A DNA stretch of 43,317 bases. Origin: an uncultured beta proteobacterium (GTDB taxonomy: Bacteria > Pseudomonadota > Gammaproteobacteria > Burkholderiales > Burkholderiaceae_C). Position 1 is the first letter of the stretch, and every line of letters starts with the position of its first letter. Location of the stretch: NCBI GenBank assembly GCA_903861575.1, contig CAIOUR010000183.1, positions 1 through 43,317 of the forward strand, in the 5' to 3' direction. This document shows, one piece after another, positions 32,473-40,418 of this stretch. A program made the translations under genes and the position numbers. The notes beneath the pieces are model-generated. The model made no database searches. It saw only the letters and a program-made list of their open reading frames with translations, and had not been told where the DNA came from.

Positions 32473-33558
32473 ATGCAAAAGCCTTTCGTCCGATTCGACC
32501 ACGTTGAGAAAAGCTACGACGGCAAGAACCTGGTGGTACAGGATCTGACACTGGATATTGCGCAAGGCGAGTTTCTGACCCTGCTGGGGCCTTCGGGCTC
32601 CGGCAAGACCACCACGCTGATGATGCTGGCCGGTTTTGAGACGGCAACCGCCGGCGAGATTTATCTGGATGGCAAGCCCATCAACCGCATCGCGCCCGAA
32701 CACCGCAACATCGGCATGGTGTTCCAGAGCTACGCGCTATTTCCCCACATGACCGTGGCCGAGAACGTGGGGTTTCCTTTGAGTGTGCGCGGTGTGACAG
32801 GCGAGGCCGCGCGTAGCCGCGTGATGGCGGCGCTGGACAAAGTGGGCTTGAAGGGCCTGGAGTCGCGGCGCCCAGCGCAAATGTCCGGCGGGCAGCAGCA
32901 GCGGGTGGCGGTTGCCCGCGCCCTGGTGTTTGAGCCGCAGCTGGTGCTCATGGACGAGCCGCTCTCCGCATTGGACAAGCAGCTGCGCGAGCAACTGCAA
33001 TACGAGATCAAACGCCTGCACCACGATCTGGGCATCACCATCGTCTACGTCACGCATGACCAGACCGAGGCGCTGGCCATGTCGGACCGGGTTGCGGTGT
33101 TCCACCAGGGCCGCATTCAGCAAATTGATACGCCCACGCAGCTCTACGAGCGCCCGGCCAATGCATTTGTGGCCCAGTTCATCGGCGAGAACAACACCTT
33201 GCACGGCAAGGTCAGCGCCATGCACGGCAACACCTGCGAAGTCACATTGACCGACGGCACGCGCCTGCCCGCGCAGGCGGTGGCTGTCAAGGCCATCGGA
33301 CAGGCCACGCGCCTGTCCGTGCGGCCGGAACGTATTCACCTCAACCCGGTTGCGGGTTCGACGGACACACTGGTACACGGCACGGTGGTCGATCTGACCT
33401 ACCTGGGCCGCTACGCCCGCTTGCGCATGAACGCGTGCGGGCTGGACGATTTCATCGTGACGCTTCCCAACGATGGACGCGACCTCAGTCTGCAAGCCGG
33501 CAGCGCCGCCACCCTGGGGTGGAACGCTGCCGATTGCCGGGCTTTGGACGGCGAGTGA
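32473..33558 (+). CDS. ABC transporter ATP-binding protein (PotA-type)
   Basis: A 361-residue ATPase of an importer. Walker A is LLGPSGSGKTTTL, Q-loop MVFQSYALFPHMT, signature AQMSGGQQQRVAVARAL, Walker B LVLMDEPLSALD and H-loop YVTHDQTEALAM. A C-terminal TOBE-type region (about 270-355) follows. The closest families are those for spermidine/putrescine and related cationic compounds. It is the first gene of the ABC set and lies 54 bases after creatinase with a weak ribosome site. Creatine or another guanidino compound is the inferred cargo. Confidence 0.92.
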   Translation: MQKPFVRFDHVEKSYDGKNLVVQDLTLDIAQGEFLTLLGPSGSGKTTTLMMLAGFETATAGEIYLDGKPINRIAPEHRNIGMVFQSYALFPHMTVAENVGFPLSVRGVTGEAARSRVMAALDKVGLKGLESRRPAQMSGGQQQRVAVARALVFEPQLVLMDEPLSALDKQLREQLQYEIKRLHHDLGITIVYVTHDQTEALAMSDRVAVFHQGRIQQIDTPTQLYERPANAFVAQFIGENNTLHGKVSAMHGNTCEVTLTDGTRLPAQAVAVKAIGQATRLSVRPERIHLNPVAGSTDTLVHGTVVDLTYLGRYARLRMNACGLDDFIVTLPNDGRDLSLQAGSAATLGWNAADCRALDGE

Positions 33559-33588
33559 GGGCGGCATTTTTTTCAACAGGAAACCAGC

Positions 33589-34671
33589 ATGTTCAACAAG
33601 ATTCACCTTAGTGCACTCACGGTCGTTGGCGCCGCCGTTATTGCCATCCTGCCTACAACCGGCGCTGCCCAGCAAGCTTTGACCGTTGCATCCTGGGGTG
33701 GTGCGTACACCAACAGCCAGGTTGAGGCCTATCACAAGCCCTTCACCGCAAAGACCGGCATCAAAATCACCTCGGCTGACTGGGGCGGAACCCTGGGCGA
33801 AATCAGCGCACAGGTGAAATCCGGCAACGTCAAGTGGGACGTCGTCGACCTGGAAGCCGCTGAAGCCCTCAAAGGCTGCGAAGAAGGTCTGCTCGAGCGC
33901 ATTGACCCCGCCAAGCTGCCGGCCGGTGCGGACGGCACGCCTGCTGCCAAAGACTTCATCCCCGGCATGATCCTGCCCTGCGCCATTGGCGTGATCGTGT
34001 ATTCCAACGTGGTGGCCTACGACAAAGCCAAATACGGCGCAAACGGCCCCAAGACGCTGGAAGACTTCTTCAACGTCACCAAATTCCCCGGCAAGCGCGG
34101 CCTGAAAAAAGACCCCAGCGTGACCCTGGAGTGGGCGTTGATGGCTGACGGCGTGCCCGTTGCCGATGTTTATAAAGTGCTGGCTACACCGGCCGGTGTG
34201 GAGCGCGCATTCAAAAAGCTCGACACCATCAAGAGCAGCATCGTCTGGTGGACCGCCGGCGCACAGCCGCCCCAGCTGCTGGCTTCGGGTGAAGTCGTGA
34301 TGACCCACTCCTGGCACGGCCGTATCGTTGACGCCAACGTGAAAGAGAAAAAAGACTTCGCGCTGGTGTGGGATGGCCAAATCCAGATCCCCGATCTGTA
34401 CGCCATTATCAAAGGCACCAAAAATCTGGACGCTGCCCAGGAGTTTGTGCGCTTCGCCAGCAGCAGCCAACCCTTGGCTGACCAAGCGAAGTACATCCCC
34501 TATGCACCTACGCGTAACTCGTCGTTGGCTTTGATCCCGGCATCCAACCCGAACAAAGCCTACCTGCCGAACGCCGGTCATCCTGGCCGCTCCATGTCCA
34601 CGAACTCGCAGTTCTGGATGGAGAACCAAGACGACCTGAACAAGAAGTTCGCCGCCTGGTTGGCCAAGTAA
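33589..34671 (+). CDS. ABC transporter periplasmic substrate-binding protein (PotD-like)
   Basis: A 360-residue secreted protein with a signal peptide (hydrophobic residues 8-25, cleavage near TGAAQQ). The mature start ALTVASWGGAYTNSQVEAY is the usual opening of PotD-like binding proteins. EISAQVKSGNVKWDVVDLEAAEA and VVMTHSWHGRIVDANVKE follow the family. Aromatic residues that cage a cationic amine appear in SIVWWTAGAQPPQLLASGE and HSWHGR. An AGGAAA-type ribosome site lies just before ATG. It would capture creatine or a similar ligand in the periplasm and deliver it to the two permeases encoded next. Confidence 0.9.
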   Translation: MFNKIHLSALTVVGAAVIAILPTTGAAQQALTVASWGGAYTNSQVEAYHKPFTAKTGIKITSADWGGTLGEISAQVKSGNVKWDVVDLEAAEALKGCEEGLLERIDPAKLPAGADGTPAAKDFIPGMILPCAIGVIVYSNVVAYDKAKYGANGPKTLEDFFNVTKFPGKRGLKKDPSVTLEWALMADGVPVADVYKVLATPAGVERAFKKLDTIKSSIVWWTAGAQPPQLLASGEVVMTHSWHGRIVDANVKEKKDFALVWDGQIQIPDLYAIIKGTKNLDAAQEFVRFASSSQPLADQAKYIPYAPTRNSSLALIPASNPNKAYLPNAGHPGRSMSTNSQFWMENQDDLNKKFAAWLAK

Positions 34672-34675
34672 GAAC

Positions 34676-35908
34676 ATGGTCGCCGACAGCACAACCGCCC
34701 TGGGGCAGCGCCTGCGCAAAGCAGAGCGGCGCGGCCACTTCTGGGCCTATGTGCTGATCGCGCCCCTGTTCCTGTTTGTCGCGCTGAGCTTTATCGTGCC
34801 CTTGGGCACGGTATTGCTCAACAGCGTATATGACCCGATCATTCCGGACAACCTGCCGCGTACCGTGCGCGCGCTGGATGCCTGGAATGGTCCCCGTGAC
34901 CAAATTCCCCCTGAGCCCGTATTTGCGGCTTTGGCGCAAGACCTCAAAGTCGCTGTGCAAGATCAAAAAGCCGGCGCCATTGCCAACCGGCTGAATATCG
35001 AGGAATCCGGCCTGCGCACGATTTTTATGCGCGCCGCACGCCGCGTCGCCGCCCAGGAAGAAGGCCCCTGGACCTCGTTTTTTGAAGCCGCCGACCCCGC
35101 CTGGGTCCAGCCGCTGATCTGGGGCAATATCCGTAACCTTGCCGCCCCCACCCATTCCCTGTTTTTCCTCTCCGCCCTCGATTCGCGGCGTCTGGCCGAC
35201 GCCAGCGTTGCCCAGCAACCCGAAGACCAGCGCATCCACATCACGATTTACCTGCGCACGCTGGGCGTGGCGCTCACCGTCACGCTGGCGTGTTTGGCAC
35301 TGGGCTTTCCCCTGGCATACCTGTTGGCACACTTGCGCGACAAGACGGCCAATCTGCTGCTGATCTTGGTGCTGCTGCCGTTCTGGACTTCGCTGCTGGT
35401 GCGCACCACCGCATGGATGGTAGTGCTGCAAAAAGAAGGTGTCATCAACTCCCTGCTGCAAGCGCTGGGGCTGATCGCTGAGCCACTGCCGCTGGTGTTC
35501 AACCGTTTTGGCGTGGTGACGGCGATGACGCACATCCTGCTGCCCTTCATGATCCTGCCGATGTACTCGGTCATGCGGCAAATCCCCGCCTCGTATGTGC
35601 GGGCAGCCCGCTCGCTGGGGGCCAGCCCTACTACCGCATTCCTGCGCGTGTATTTGCCCCAGTGCATTCCGGGCATCGGTGCCGGTGGATTGCTGGTGTT
35701 CATCCTGGCGCTGGGCTACTACATCACGCCCGCTTTGCTGGGCGGCTCGACTGACCAGATGATCAGCTACTTTGTGGCCGACAACATGGGCCGCTCGCTG
35801 AACTGGGGCTTGGCCTCGGCCTTGGCGGCGATTTTGCTGGCAGCAGTCCTGGCGCTGTATGCCATCTACGACCGCATTGCCGGTCCCGGAAACCTGAAAC
35901 TCGGATGA
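34676..35908 (+). CDS. ABC transporter permease (PotB-type) with a large loop after helix 1
   Basis: A 410-residue inner-membrane permease, far longer than the ~280-residue PotB. The first helix is at about 22-45. It is followed by a hydrophilic region of about 140 residues (50-195), presumably periplasmic, before the remaining five helices (from TLGVALTVTLACLALGFPLAYLL on). The EAA loop that contacts the ATPase is visible as YVRAARSLGASPTTAFLRVYLP. It starts four bases after the binding-protein stop and overlaps the next permease by four (ATGA), so the three are coupled. Confidence 0.9.
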   Translation: MVADSTTALGQRLRKAERRGHFWAYVLIAPLFLFVALSFIVPLGTVLLNSVYDPIIPDNLPRTVRALDAWNGPRDQIPPEPVFAALAQDLKVAVQDQKAGAIANRLNIEESGLRTIFMRAARRVAAQEEGPWTSFFEAADPAWVQPLIWGNIRNLAAPTHSLFFLSALDSRRLADASVAQQPEDQRIHITIYLRTLGVALTVTLACLALGFPLAYLLAHLRDKTANLLLILVLLPFWTSLLVRTTAWMVVLQKEGVINSLLQALGLIAEPLPLVFNRFGVVTAMTHILLPFMILPMYSVMRQIPASYVRAARSLGASPTTAFLRVYLPQCIPGIGAGGLLVFILALGYYITPALLGGSTDQMISYFVADNMGRSLNWGLASALAAILLAAVLALYAIYDRIAGPGNLKLG

Positions 35909-36738
35909 GCGCCGCCCTACCCCTCTACACCACCCCGCTGCAACGCATTGGGCATTGGATTTTGTGGATTTTTTGTGCCGCTGTTTTGATTTTTTTGATT
36001 GCTCCCGTGTTGGTCGTCGCGCCGCTGGCGTTCAACAACGAGCCGTATTTTCATTTCCCGGTCAAGGAATACAGCCTGCGCTGGTTCCATGAACTTTTCA
36101 CCAACCCGGCCTGGCTGCACGCGATTTACAACAGCGTCGTCACCGCTGTGCTGGCCACCTTGCTGGCAACCACACTGGGAACGCTGGCCGCCGTGGGCCT
36201 GAACCACCACAACCTGCCCGGCAAGCGCTTGCTGATGGCCGTGCTGGTCTCGCCGATGATCGTGCCGGTGGTCGTGTTGGCGGTGGGCTCGTACTTCTTT
36301 TTCTCCAAGCTCGGCATCGCCAACAGCCTACTGGGCATCGTGCTGGTCCACGCTGTGCTGGGTATGCCTTTTGTGGTCATTACGGTCACAGCCACGCTCG
36401 GTGGATTTGACATGAATCTGATGCGCGCCGCGCGCGGCCTCGGTGCTTCGCAGATCGCCGCATTTCGGCGCGTCATGCTGCCCATCGTCTGGCCCGGCGT
36501 GCTCTCCGGGGCGCTCTTTGCATTTGCCACCTCATTTGACGAAGTGGTCGTCGTACTCTTCCTGGGAGGGCCAGAGCAAACCACACTACCACGCCAGATG
36601 TGGACCGGCCTGCGCGAACAACTCTCCCCCACCATTTTGTCCGCGGCCTTCATGTTGATCTTGTTTGCCATCAGCATGCTGCTTTTGCTGGAGCTACTAC
36701 GCAGGCGCAGCGTGGCATTGCGTGGCGTGGTGGAATAG
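35905..36738 (+). CDS. ABC transporter permease (PotC-type)
   Basis: A 277-residue inner-membrane permease, normal PotC length, with about six helices. The EAA motif is MRAARGLGASQIAAFRRVMLPIVWPGVLSG. The ATG overlaps the previous gene's stop (ATGA), typical of coupled subunits. It is the last gene of the creatinase-linked importer; the tRNA-Pro gene starts 40 bases later. No terminator hairpin was found between them. Confidence 0.92.
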   Translation: MSAALPLYTTPLQRIGHWILWIFCAAVLIFLIAPVLVVAPLAFNNEPYFHFPVKEYSLRWFHELFTNPAWLHAIYNSVVTAVLATLLATTLGTLAAVGLNHHNLPGKRLLMAVLVSPMIVPVVVLAVGSYFFFSKLGIANSLLGIVLVHAVLGMPFVVITVTATLGGFDMNLMRAARGLGASQIAAFRRVMLPIVWPGVLSGALFAFATSFDEVVVVLFLGGPEQTTLPRQMWTGLREQLSPTILSAAFMLILFAISMLLLLELLRRRSVALRGVVE

Positions 36739-36777
36739 TCGCTGCAACGCTTTGATAAACTTCCCGCCCGTTTATTG

Positions 36778-36854
36778 CGGGGTGTAGCTTAGTCTGGTAA
36801 AGCGCTACGTTCGGGACGTAGAGACCGGAGGTTCGAATCCTCTCACCCCGACCA
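36778..36854 (+). tRNA. tRNA-Pro (anticodon CGG)
   Basis: A complete 77-base cloverleaf with encoded CCA (36852-36854). The acceptor CGGGGTG (36778-36784) pairs with CACCCCG (36844-36850). The anticodon stem CTACG/CGTAG encloses the loop TTCGGGA, giving the anticodon CGG for proline. The T-arm GGAGGTTCGAATCCTC is canonical. A GC-rich stretch (CCCGCCCG) follows a possible -10 (TAAACT at 36756), as in stable-RNA promoters, but no good -35 was seen. Confidence 0.96.
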
Positions 36855-36986
36855 AAGCTCACTCCGCTTAACCATCGCTGGCACTGAAATGTGGCGACTC
36901 TTTCGGCTACTTGCAGAGCCTAGTCACTGGCTGTAGAGGCCGCATGACCGCCGGCAACGGGACCGGGCGCTGTGTCAATATAAATT

Positions 36987-37994
36987 ATGCAAAATCTACT
37001 CGACCCAGCCATCCTGTTTTTTATCTTCGGCGTGCTCGCCGGATTTGCCAAGTCCAACCTAGAAATTCCCCAGGCTATCTCCCGGTTTTTGTCTCTATAC
37101 CTGTTGATGGCCCTGGGACTTAAAGGCGGTTTTGCCTTGGCGCATTCCGGTTTCAATAGCCAGATCGTGTTGAGCCTCGGCGCGGCCCTATGCATGGCCG
37201 TCATCGTTCCATTGGTGGGGTACTGGGTACTGCGCACATTTGTCGGTGGCTTTGATGCCGCTGCGATTGCAGCGACCTATGGATCCGTTAGTGCCGTTAC
37301 TTTTTTGACTGCAAAGCAGTATTTGGAAAACCAACATATCGCTTATGGTGGGCATATGGCGGCAGCCATGGCGCTGATGGAATCCCCTGCAATCATCATG
37401 GCGGTTGTGTTTGCCAATAAGCTGCGCCAGCGAGAACTTGGGAGGGAAACGAGTGTGAGCGACAGCACAGCAGCACGCGTTACTACAGCAACGAAACCGC
37501 AAGCCTCGCTAGGGAACATACTGCACGAATCTTTTACCGATGGTGCGCAGATGCTTTTACTCGGTGCTATGGTGATCGGCCTCATCACTGGTGATTCTGG
37601 TAAGGCTGCCATGCAGCCTTTTTCCGGAGATCTATTCAAAGGCATGCTGTCATTTTTCCTGTTAGACATGGGTCTGACAGCAGCTCGAAATATGCCCCAA
37701 CTCAAAGACAAGTCATGGTTGCTGTTAGCTTATGCGTTGGTAGGGCCCATAGTCCACGCCAGCTTGGCCTTGGGTTTGGCCTGGATGCTGGACTTACCTC
37801 CAGGCGAGGCAGCACTGTTAATGGTTTTGGCGGCTAGCGCTTCCTATATTGCAGTTCCAGCGGTCTTACGCTATGCCATGCCCGAAGCCAATCCCACGCT
37901 GTACTTTGGCTTGAGTTTGGGACTGACCTTTCCTCTGAACATTTTGATAGGTATACCGGTCTATACCCATATTGCAACCAAAGCTCTATCTTGA
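36987..37994 (+). CDS. Sodium-dependent bicarbonate transporter, SbtA family
   Basis: A 335-residue inner-membrane protein with about ten helices in two halves. N-terminus LLDPAILFFIFGVLAGFAKSNLEIP, then YLLMALGLKGG, ATYGSVSAVTFLTA and MALMESPAIIMAVVFAN. The second half has FFLLDMGLTAARNM and ASYIAVPAVLRYAMPEANPTLY. These match the SbtA (DUF897) family, whose cyanobacterial members import HCO3- with Na+. No SbtB partner is adjacent. ATG 36987 has no Shine-Dalgarno sequence and an AT-rich element (CAATATAAAT) directly before it, so a leaderless start is possible. Bicarbonate supply could complement the carbonic anhydrase encoded 16 kb away. Confidence 0.9.
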   Translation: MQNLLDPAILFFIFGVLAGFAKSNLEIPQAISRFLSLYLLMALGLKGGFALAHSGFNSQIVLSLGAALCMAVIVPLVGYWVLRTFVGGFDAAAIAATYGSVSAVTFLTAKQYLENQHIAYGGHMAAAMALMESPAIIMAVVFANKLRQRELGRETSVSDSTAARVTTATKPQASLGNILHESFTDGAQMLLLGAMVIGLITGDSGKAAMQPFSGDLFKGMLSFFLLDMGLTAARNMPQLKDKSWLLLAYALVGPIVHASLALGLAWMLDLPPGEAALLMVLAASASYIAVPAVLRYAMPEANPTLYFGLSLGLTFPLNILIGIPVYTHIATKALS

Positions 37995-38143
37995 GTTTGT
38001 CGATTTTCACAATCCCTTGACCAGCCCAAGAATGACTGCGGTGGCCACCAACAAACCAGCCCCTTGCGCGTGTTGCGGGGATTGCCAAATATGGAAAAAT
38101 GCGGGCGATTTTTTAAAAACGGCATTTTGTTGAGGAGTGCAGC

Positions 38144-38527
38144 ATGAGCCCCCTGCCTAACCCCGTTGGCTGGTTTGAAATTCACGTACAAGACCTTCAC
38201 CGCGCACGTATTTTTTACGAGGCGGTGTTCAAACGCACCCTGGCCCCTTTGCCCTCGGGCGATCCTTCCATCGAGATACTGATGTTTTCGGGCGACCCCC
38301 AGGGCGCGGGCATCAATGGCGCATTGGTCAAACATCCGATGAAGCAGCCCAGTACGGAGGGCGCTTTGGTGTATTTTTCCTGCGCTGATTGTGCTGTGGA
38401 GTGCGAGTTGGCAGTCAACGCCGGAGGGCGGGTCTATAAACCCAAACAGGGCATCGGAGCCAATGGCTTCGTTGCGATCATCGGCGACAGCGAAGGCAAC
38501 GCAATCGGTCTGCATTCTTTTGCCTAG
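38144..38527 (+). CDS. VOC (glyoxalase-fold) family protein
   Basis: A 127-residue protein of the vicinal-oxygen-chelate superfamily. PVGWFEIHVQDLHRARIFYEAVF is the usual first beta-alpha-beta unit. The last unit ends in GFVAIIGDSEGNAIGLHSF, with the DSEGN-IGLH pattern common to the family. His14 in FEIHV could ligate a metal, but the family's activity varies (enzyme or binding protein). GAGGAG precedes ATG. It is monocistronic by spacing (150 bases on both sides). Confidence 0.88.
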   Translation: MSPLPNPVGWFEIHVQDLHRARIFYEAVFKRTLAPLPSGDPSIEILMFSGDPQGAGINGALVKHPMKQPSTEGALVYFSCADCAVECELAVNAGGRVYKPKQGIGANGFVAIIGDSEGNAIGLHSFA

Positions 38528-38678
38528 GCTTCGCTTTTTGGAATATCGCTACAAACACCTCTGCCAGATTGGCTACATGCCTCGGCGTTGAGCCATGTCG
38601 ATTTCAAGATCCAATTTTTGCTACGGATGTAGGGAAATGACGATCTGTATTTTTTACTAATTTGGGATCTCCATCACC

Positions 38679-39095
38679 ATGCTTCCCGTTACCTCTGTCA
38701 TTGCATCGCTGCTGGCCGCAATTTTTTTAAGACTCTCATTTGCGGTCATCAAACTCAGACGCGCCAACAAGATCAGCCTGGGAAGCGGCGGCAATGATGA
38801 GCTCGAAAGAGCTATCCGCGCACAGGGCAACTTTGCTGAATACGTCCCACTGGCTTTGATTTTGTTGGCTTGCTTAGAGATCAACGGTGCGCCATGGTGG
38901 TTGGTTGCGCTGCCTGGGGCCTCATTAATTGCAGGGCGGTTGGCCCATGCAAAAGGCATCCATGAATTGCCTCCCAACTTTAGAAAACGGGTGTTTGGCA
39001 TGGTCTTGACGATCAACACGCTCATTGCCTTGGGTAGCTTGAACATAGGCTGGTCGCTGTATTTGCTTCTCAACCATCTGGGTTACCTGGCTTAG
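38679..39095 (+). CDS. MAPEG family membrane protein
   Basis: A 138-residue protein with four predicted helices, the size and shape of membrane-associated proteins in eicosanoid and glutathione metabolism. The signature follows helix 1: SLGSGGNDELERAIRAQGNFAEYVPLALILL, where the charged ERAIRAQGNFAEY motif is diagnostic. GRLAHAKGIH in the loop before the last helix also fits. Bacterial members often have glutathione transferase or peroxidase activity, but substrates are mostly unknown. It converges with the cupredoxin gene (16 bases between stops). Confidence 0.92.
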   Translation: MLPVTSVIASLLAAIFLRLSFAVIKLRRANKISLGSGGNDELERAIRAQGNFAEYVPLALILLACLEINGAPWWLVALPGASLIAGRLAHAKGIHELPPNFRKRVFGMVLTINTLIALGSLNIGWSLYLLLNHLGYLA

Positions 39096-39111
39096 ACGCG
39101 TGTCCAGCCAA

Positions 39112-39972
39112 TCAATGGCTATGCTTCGATGCCACAGTGATGTGACCCACCATGCCGGCTTCAAAATGGCCCGGCTCAAAACACGCCATACCCCAAATTC
39201 CGGGGGTTGTAAAAGTCCAACCTAAAACAGCGGCCTGCCCGGGCTCGACCGATACGGCGCTATCGTTGTGGTGGTGATCTTGAGACCCCTCGCGCATGCG
39301 CTTGGCATGCTCAGTTAGTTCGTTTTCCTGCCCGATCACCAATTCATGGCGCACTTTGCCCGAATTGATGACAACCAGACGCAAGGCTTCGCCCTCTGTG
39401 GCCTCCCAATGTGCAGGGACAAAACGAAGGCTGTCGTCCATCTCTATCACCACGGTCCGCGCCCCAGCATCTTCGTCTAGAACGTGATGATGGGCACCAC
39501 CGTCCTCATGCCGGTCGCCATGCGGCGCTGAGGCGCTAAAAAAACCTACGGCGGCCACGCAGGCAGCGACCAACAGCGCTCCGCCGCCCAGAGCGTAAAG
39601 AATCACGCCTCTGGCACTCGCACGCGGACTGCTATTGCCAAAATACAGAGAAACCAAACTGAGAAAAAAACCGAATGGCACCACCCAGACGCTGCGCTGA
39701 GGCGTGTCGGGAAAATGCTGCAAACCGCCGGTAAAAAATCCCAACCCGATTGAGGACAAGATACCAAAGCCAAGTACATCGCCCCAGGACACCGTCTCGC
39801 CCCCTGTTGAACGGTTCTCAAGGTAGGCACCAATCAAAAAGAAGATAACGCCCAACGCGGCGGTGATGACAGAACGCTGCTCGCTGAACATGCCATGGTT
39901 CACAGCGCCAGCGATAAAGCCGATACCGGCATATTTGCTGAGGGTGGCGAGGTGCCGGATTTGAAAACACAT
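39112..39972 (-). CDS. Membrane protein fused to a C-terminal cupredoxin domain
   Basis: A 286-residue protein. The first ~145 residues hold about five transmembrane helices of no recognised family. A His-rich stretch follows (HGDRHEDGGAHHH at 151-163), then a periplasmic cupredoxin (about 172-282). Type 1 copper ligands are His209 (VRHELVIG), Cys264, His269 and Met274 (CFEPGHFEAGM). The C-x4-H-x4-M spacing equals that of rusticyanin. A second His cluster (QDHHHND) and a terminal HSH are further metal sites. It could carry electrons or handle copper. A LexA box lies 145 bases upstream of ATG 39972. Confidence 0.83.
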   Translation of the reverse strand: MCFQIRHLATLSKYAGIGFIAGAVNHGMFSEQRSVITAALGVIFFLIGAYLENRSTGGETVSWGDVLGFGILSSIGLGFFTGGLQHFPDTPQRSVWVVPFGFFLSLVSLYFGNSSPRASARGVILYALGGGALLVAACVAAVGFFSASAPHGDRHEDGGAHHHVLDEDAGARTVVIEMDDSLRFVPAHWEATEGEALRLVVINSGKVRHELVIGQENELTEHAKRMREGSQDHHHNDSAVSVEPGQAAVLGWTFTTPGIWGMACFEPGHFEAGMVGHITVASKHSH

Positions 39973-40116
39973 GGTGATTTTTTAGTCGAGTCAATCGATT
40001 TTCCGCACCCATGATAAGCGTCGCGAGGCTACAAATCGAAGTGCGAGTCGTCCGATGCAGCAAATCCGAGTGCCAACAAATTTCAATGCGCGTGTTGAGT
40101 TCGCCTGACTCGTGGA

Positions 40117-40136
40117 TACTGTATATAATTACAGCA
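40117..40136. promoter_or_regulatory. lexA box: LexA-binding site (SOS box) over a -10 element
   Basis: TACTGTATATAATTACAGCA contains the full consensus CTGT-N8-ACAG (40119-40134). It encloses a perfect -10 TATAAT (40124-40129) reading to the right, so LexA would block this promoter. No canonical SOS gene follows. The candidates are very short ORFs (from 40144, 40163 and 40209), the cupin gene at 40419, or, on the other strand, the cupredoxin gene. Confidence 0.75.
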
Positions 40137-40208
40137 TAGATACATGAAGGCAGACAAATACCATGTCCTTTATGCCCATTTTTGGAAAATTGGAAGCGGG
40201 TAACACAA

Positions 40209-40322
40209 ATGAGCACAGTTGCAAAAACATTGGCATCCGTACCTGACGCAACCGCGCAGTACTGGAGCGTCGTCAAACCGACCATTACCCATTGTGCGTT
40301 ACTGGTTTGGCGCTGGCTTTAA
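40209..40322 (+). other. Possible short ORF downstream of the LexA box (37 codons)
   Basis: The ATG at 40209 opens a 37-residue frame starting MSTVAKTLASVPDATAQYWS and ending in a hydrophobic stretch (HCALLVWRWL). Two shorter frames lie before it: 19 codons from 40144 and 27 codons from 40163. No strong ribosome site precedes any of them. It may be an SOS micro-protein, a remnant of a lost SOS gene, or chance. The rest of the gap 39973-40418 holds nothing else that I can identify. Confidence 0.3.
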
Positions 40323-40418
40323 GTGTCGGGCACCCGTATCGTGGCCGTTGAATAGGTGGAACCATTACTCACCTGGCACCTAAAATTCTGGCATCGCTTT
40401 TACTAAGGCAACTTTTTG

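Noticed and set aside
32737-34719. Open frame of 660 codons antisense to the ABC ATPase and binding-protein genes
   Set aside because: It is the mirror of two well-supported genes with complete motifs; its own translation is His/Gln/Arg-rich without any domain.
36778-36854. tRNA-Pro as attachment site of an integrated element
   Set aside because: No integrase gene and no repeated tRNA 3' end was noticed in the downstream region.
36855-36986. Sigma-54 promoter upstream of the SbtA-like gene (TGGCAC and TGGC motifs)
   Set aside because: The GG and GC elements are 11 or 12 bases apart, not 10.
39818-40285. Minus-strand frame of 155 codons covering the gap upstream of the cupredoxin gene
   Set aside because: Composition is not protein-like (many Cys, His, Arg in no pattern) and its end overlaps the cupredoxin gene in another frame.
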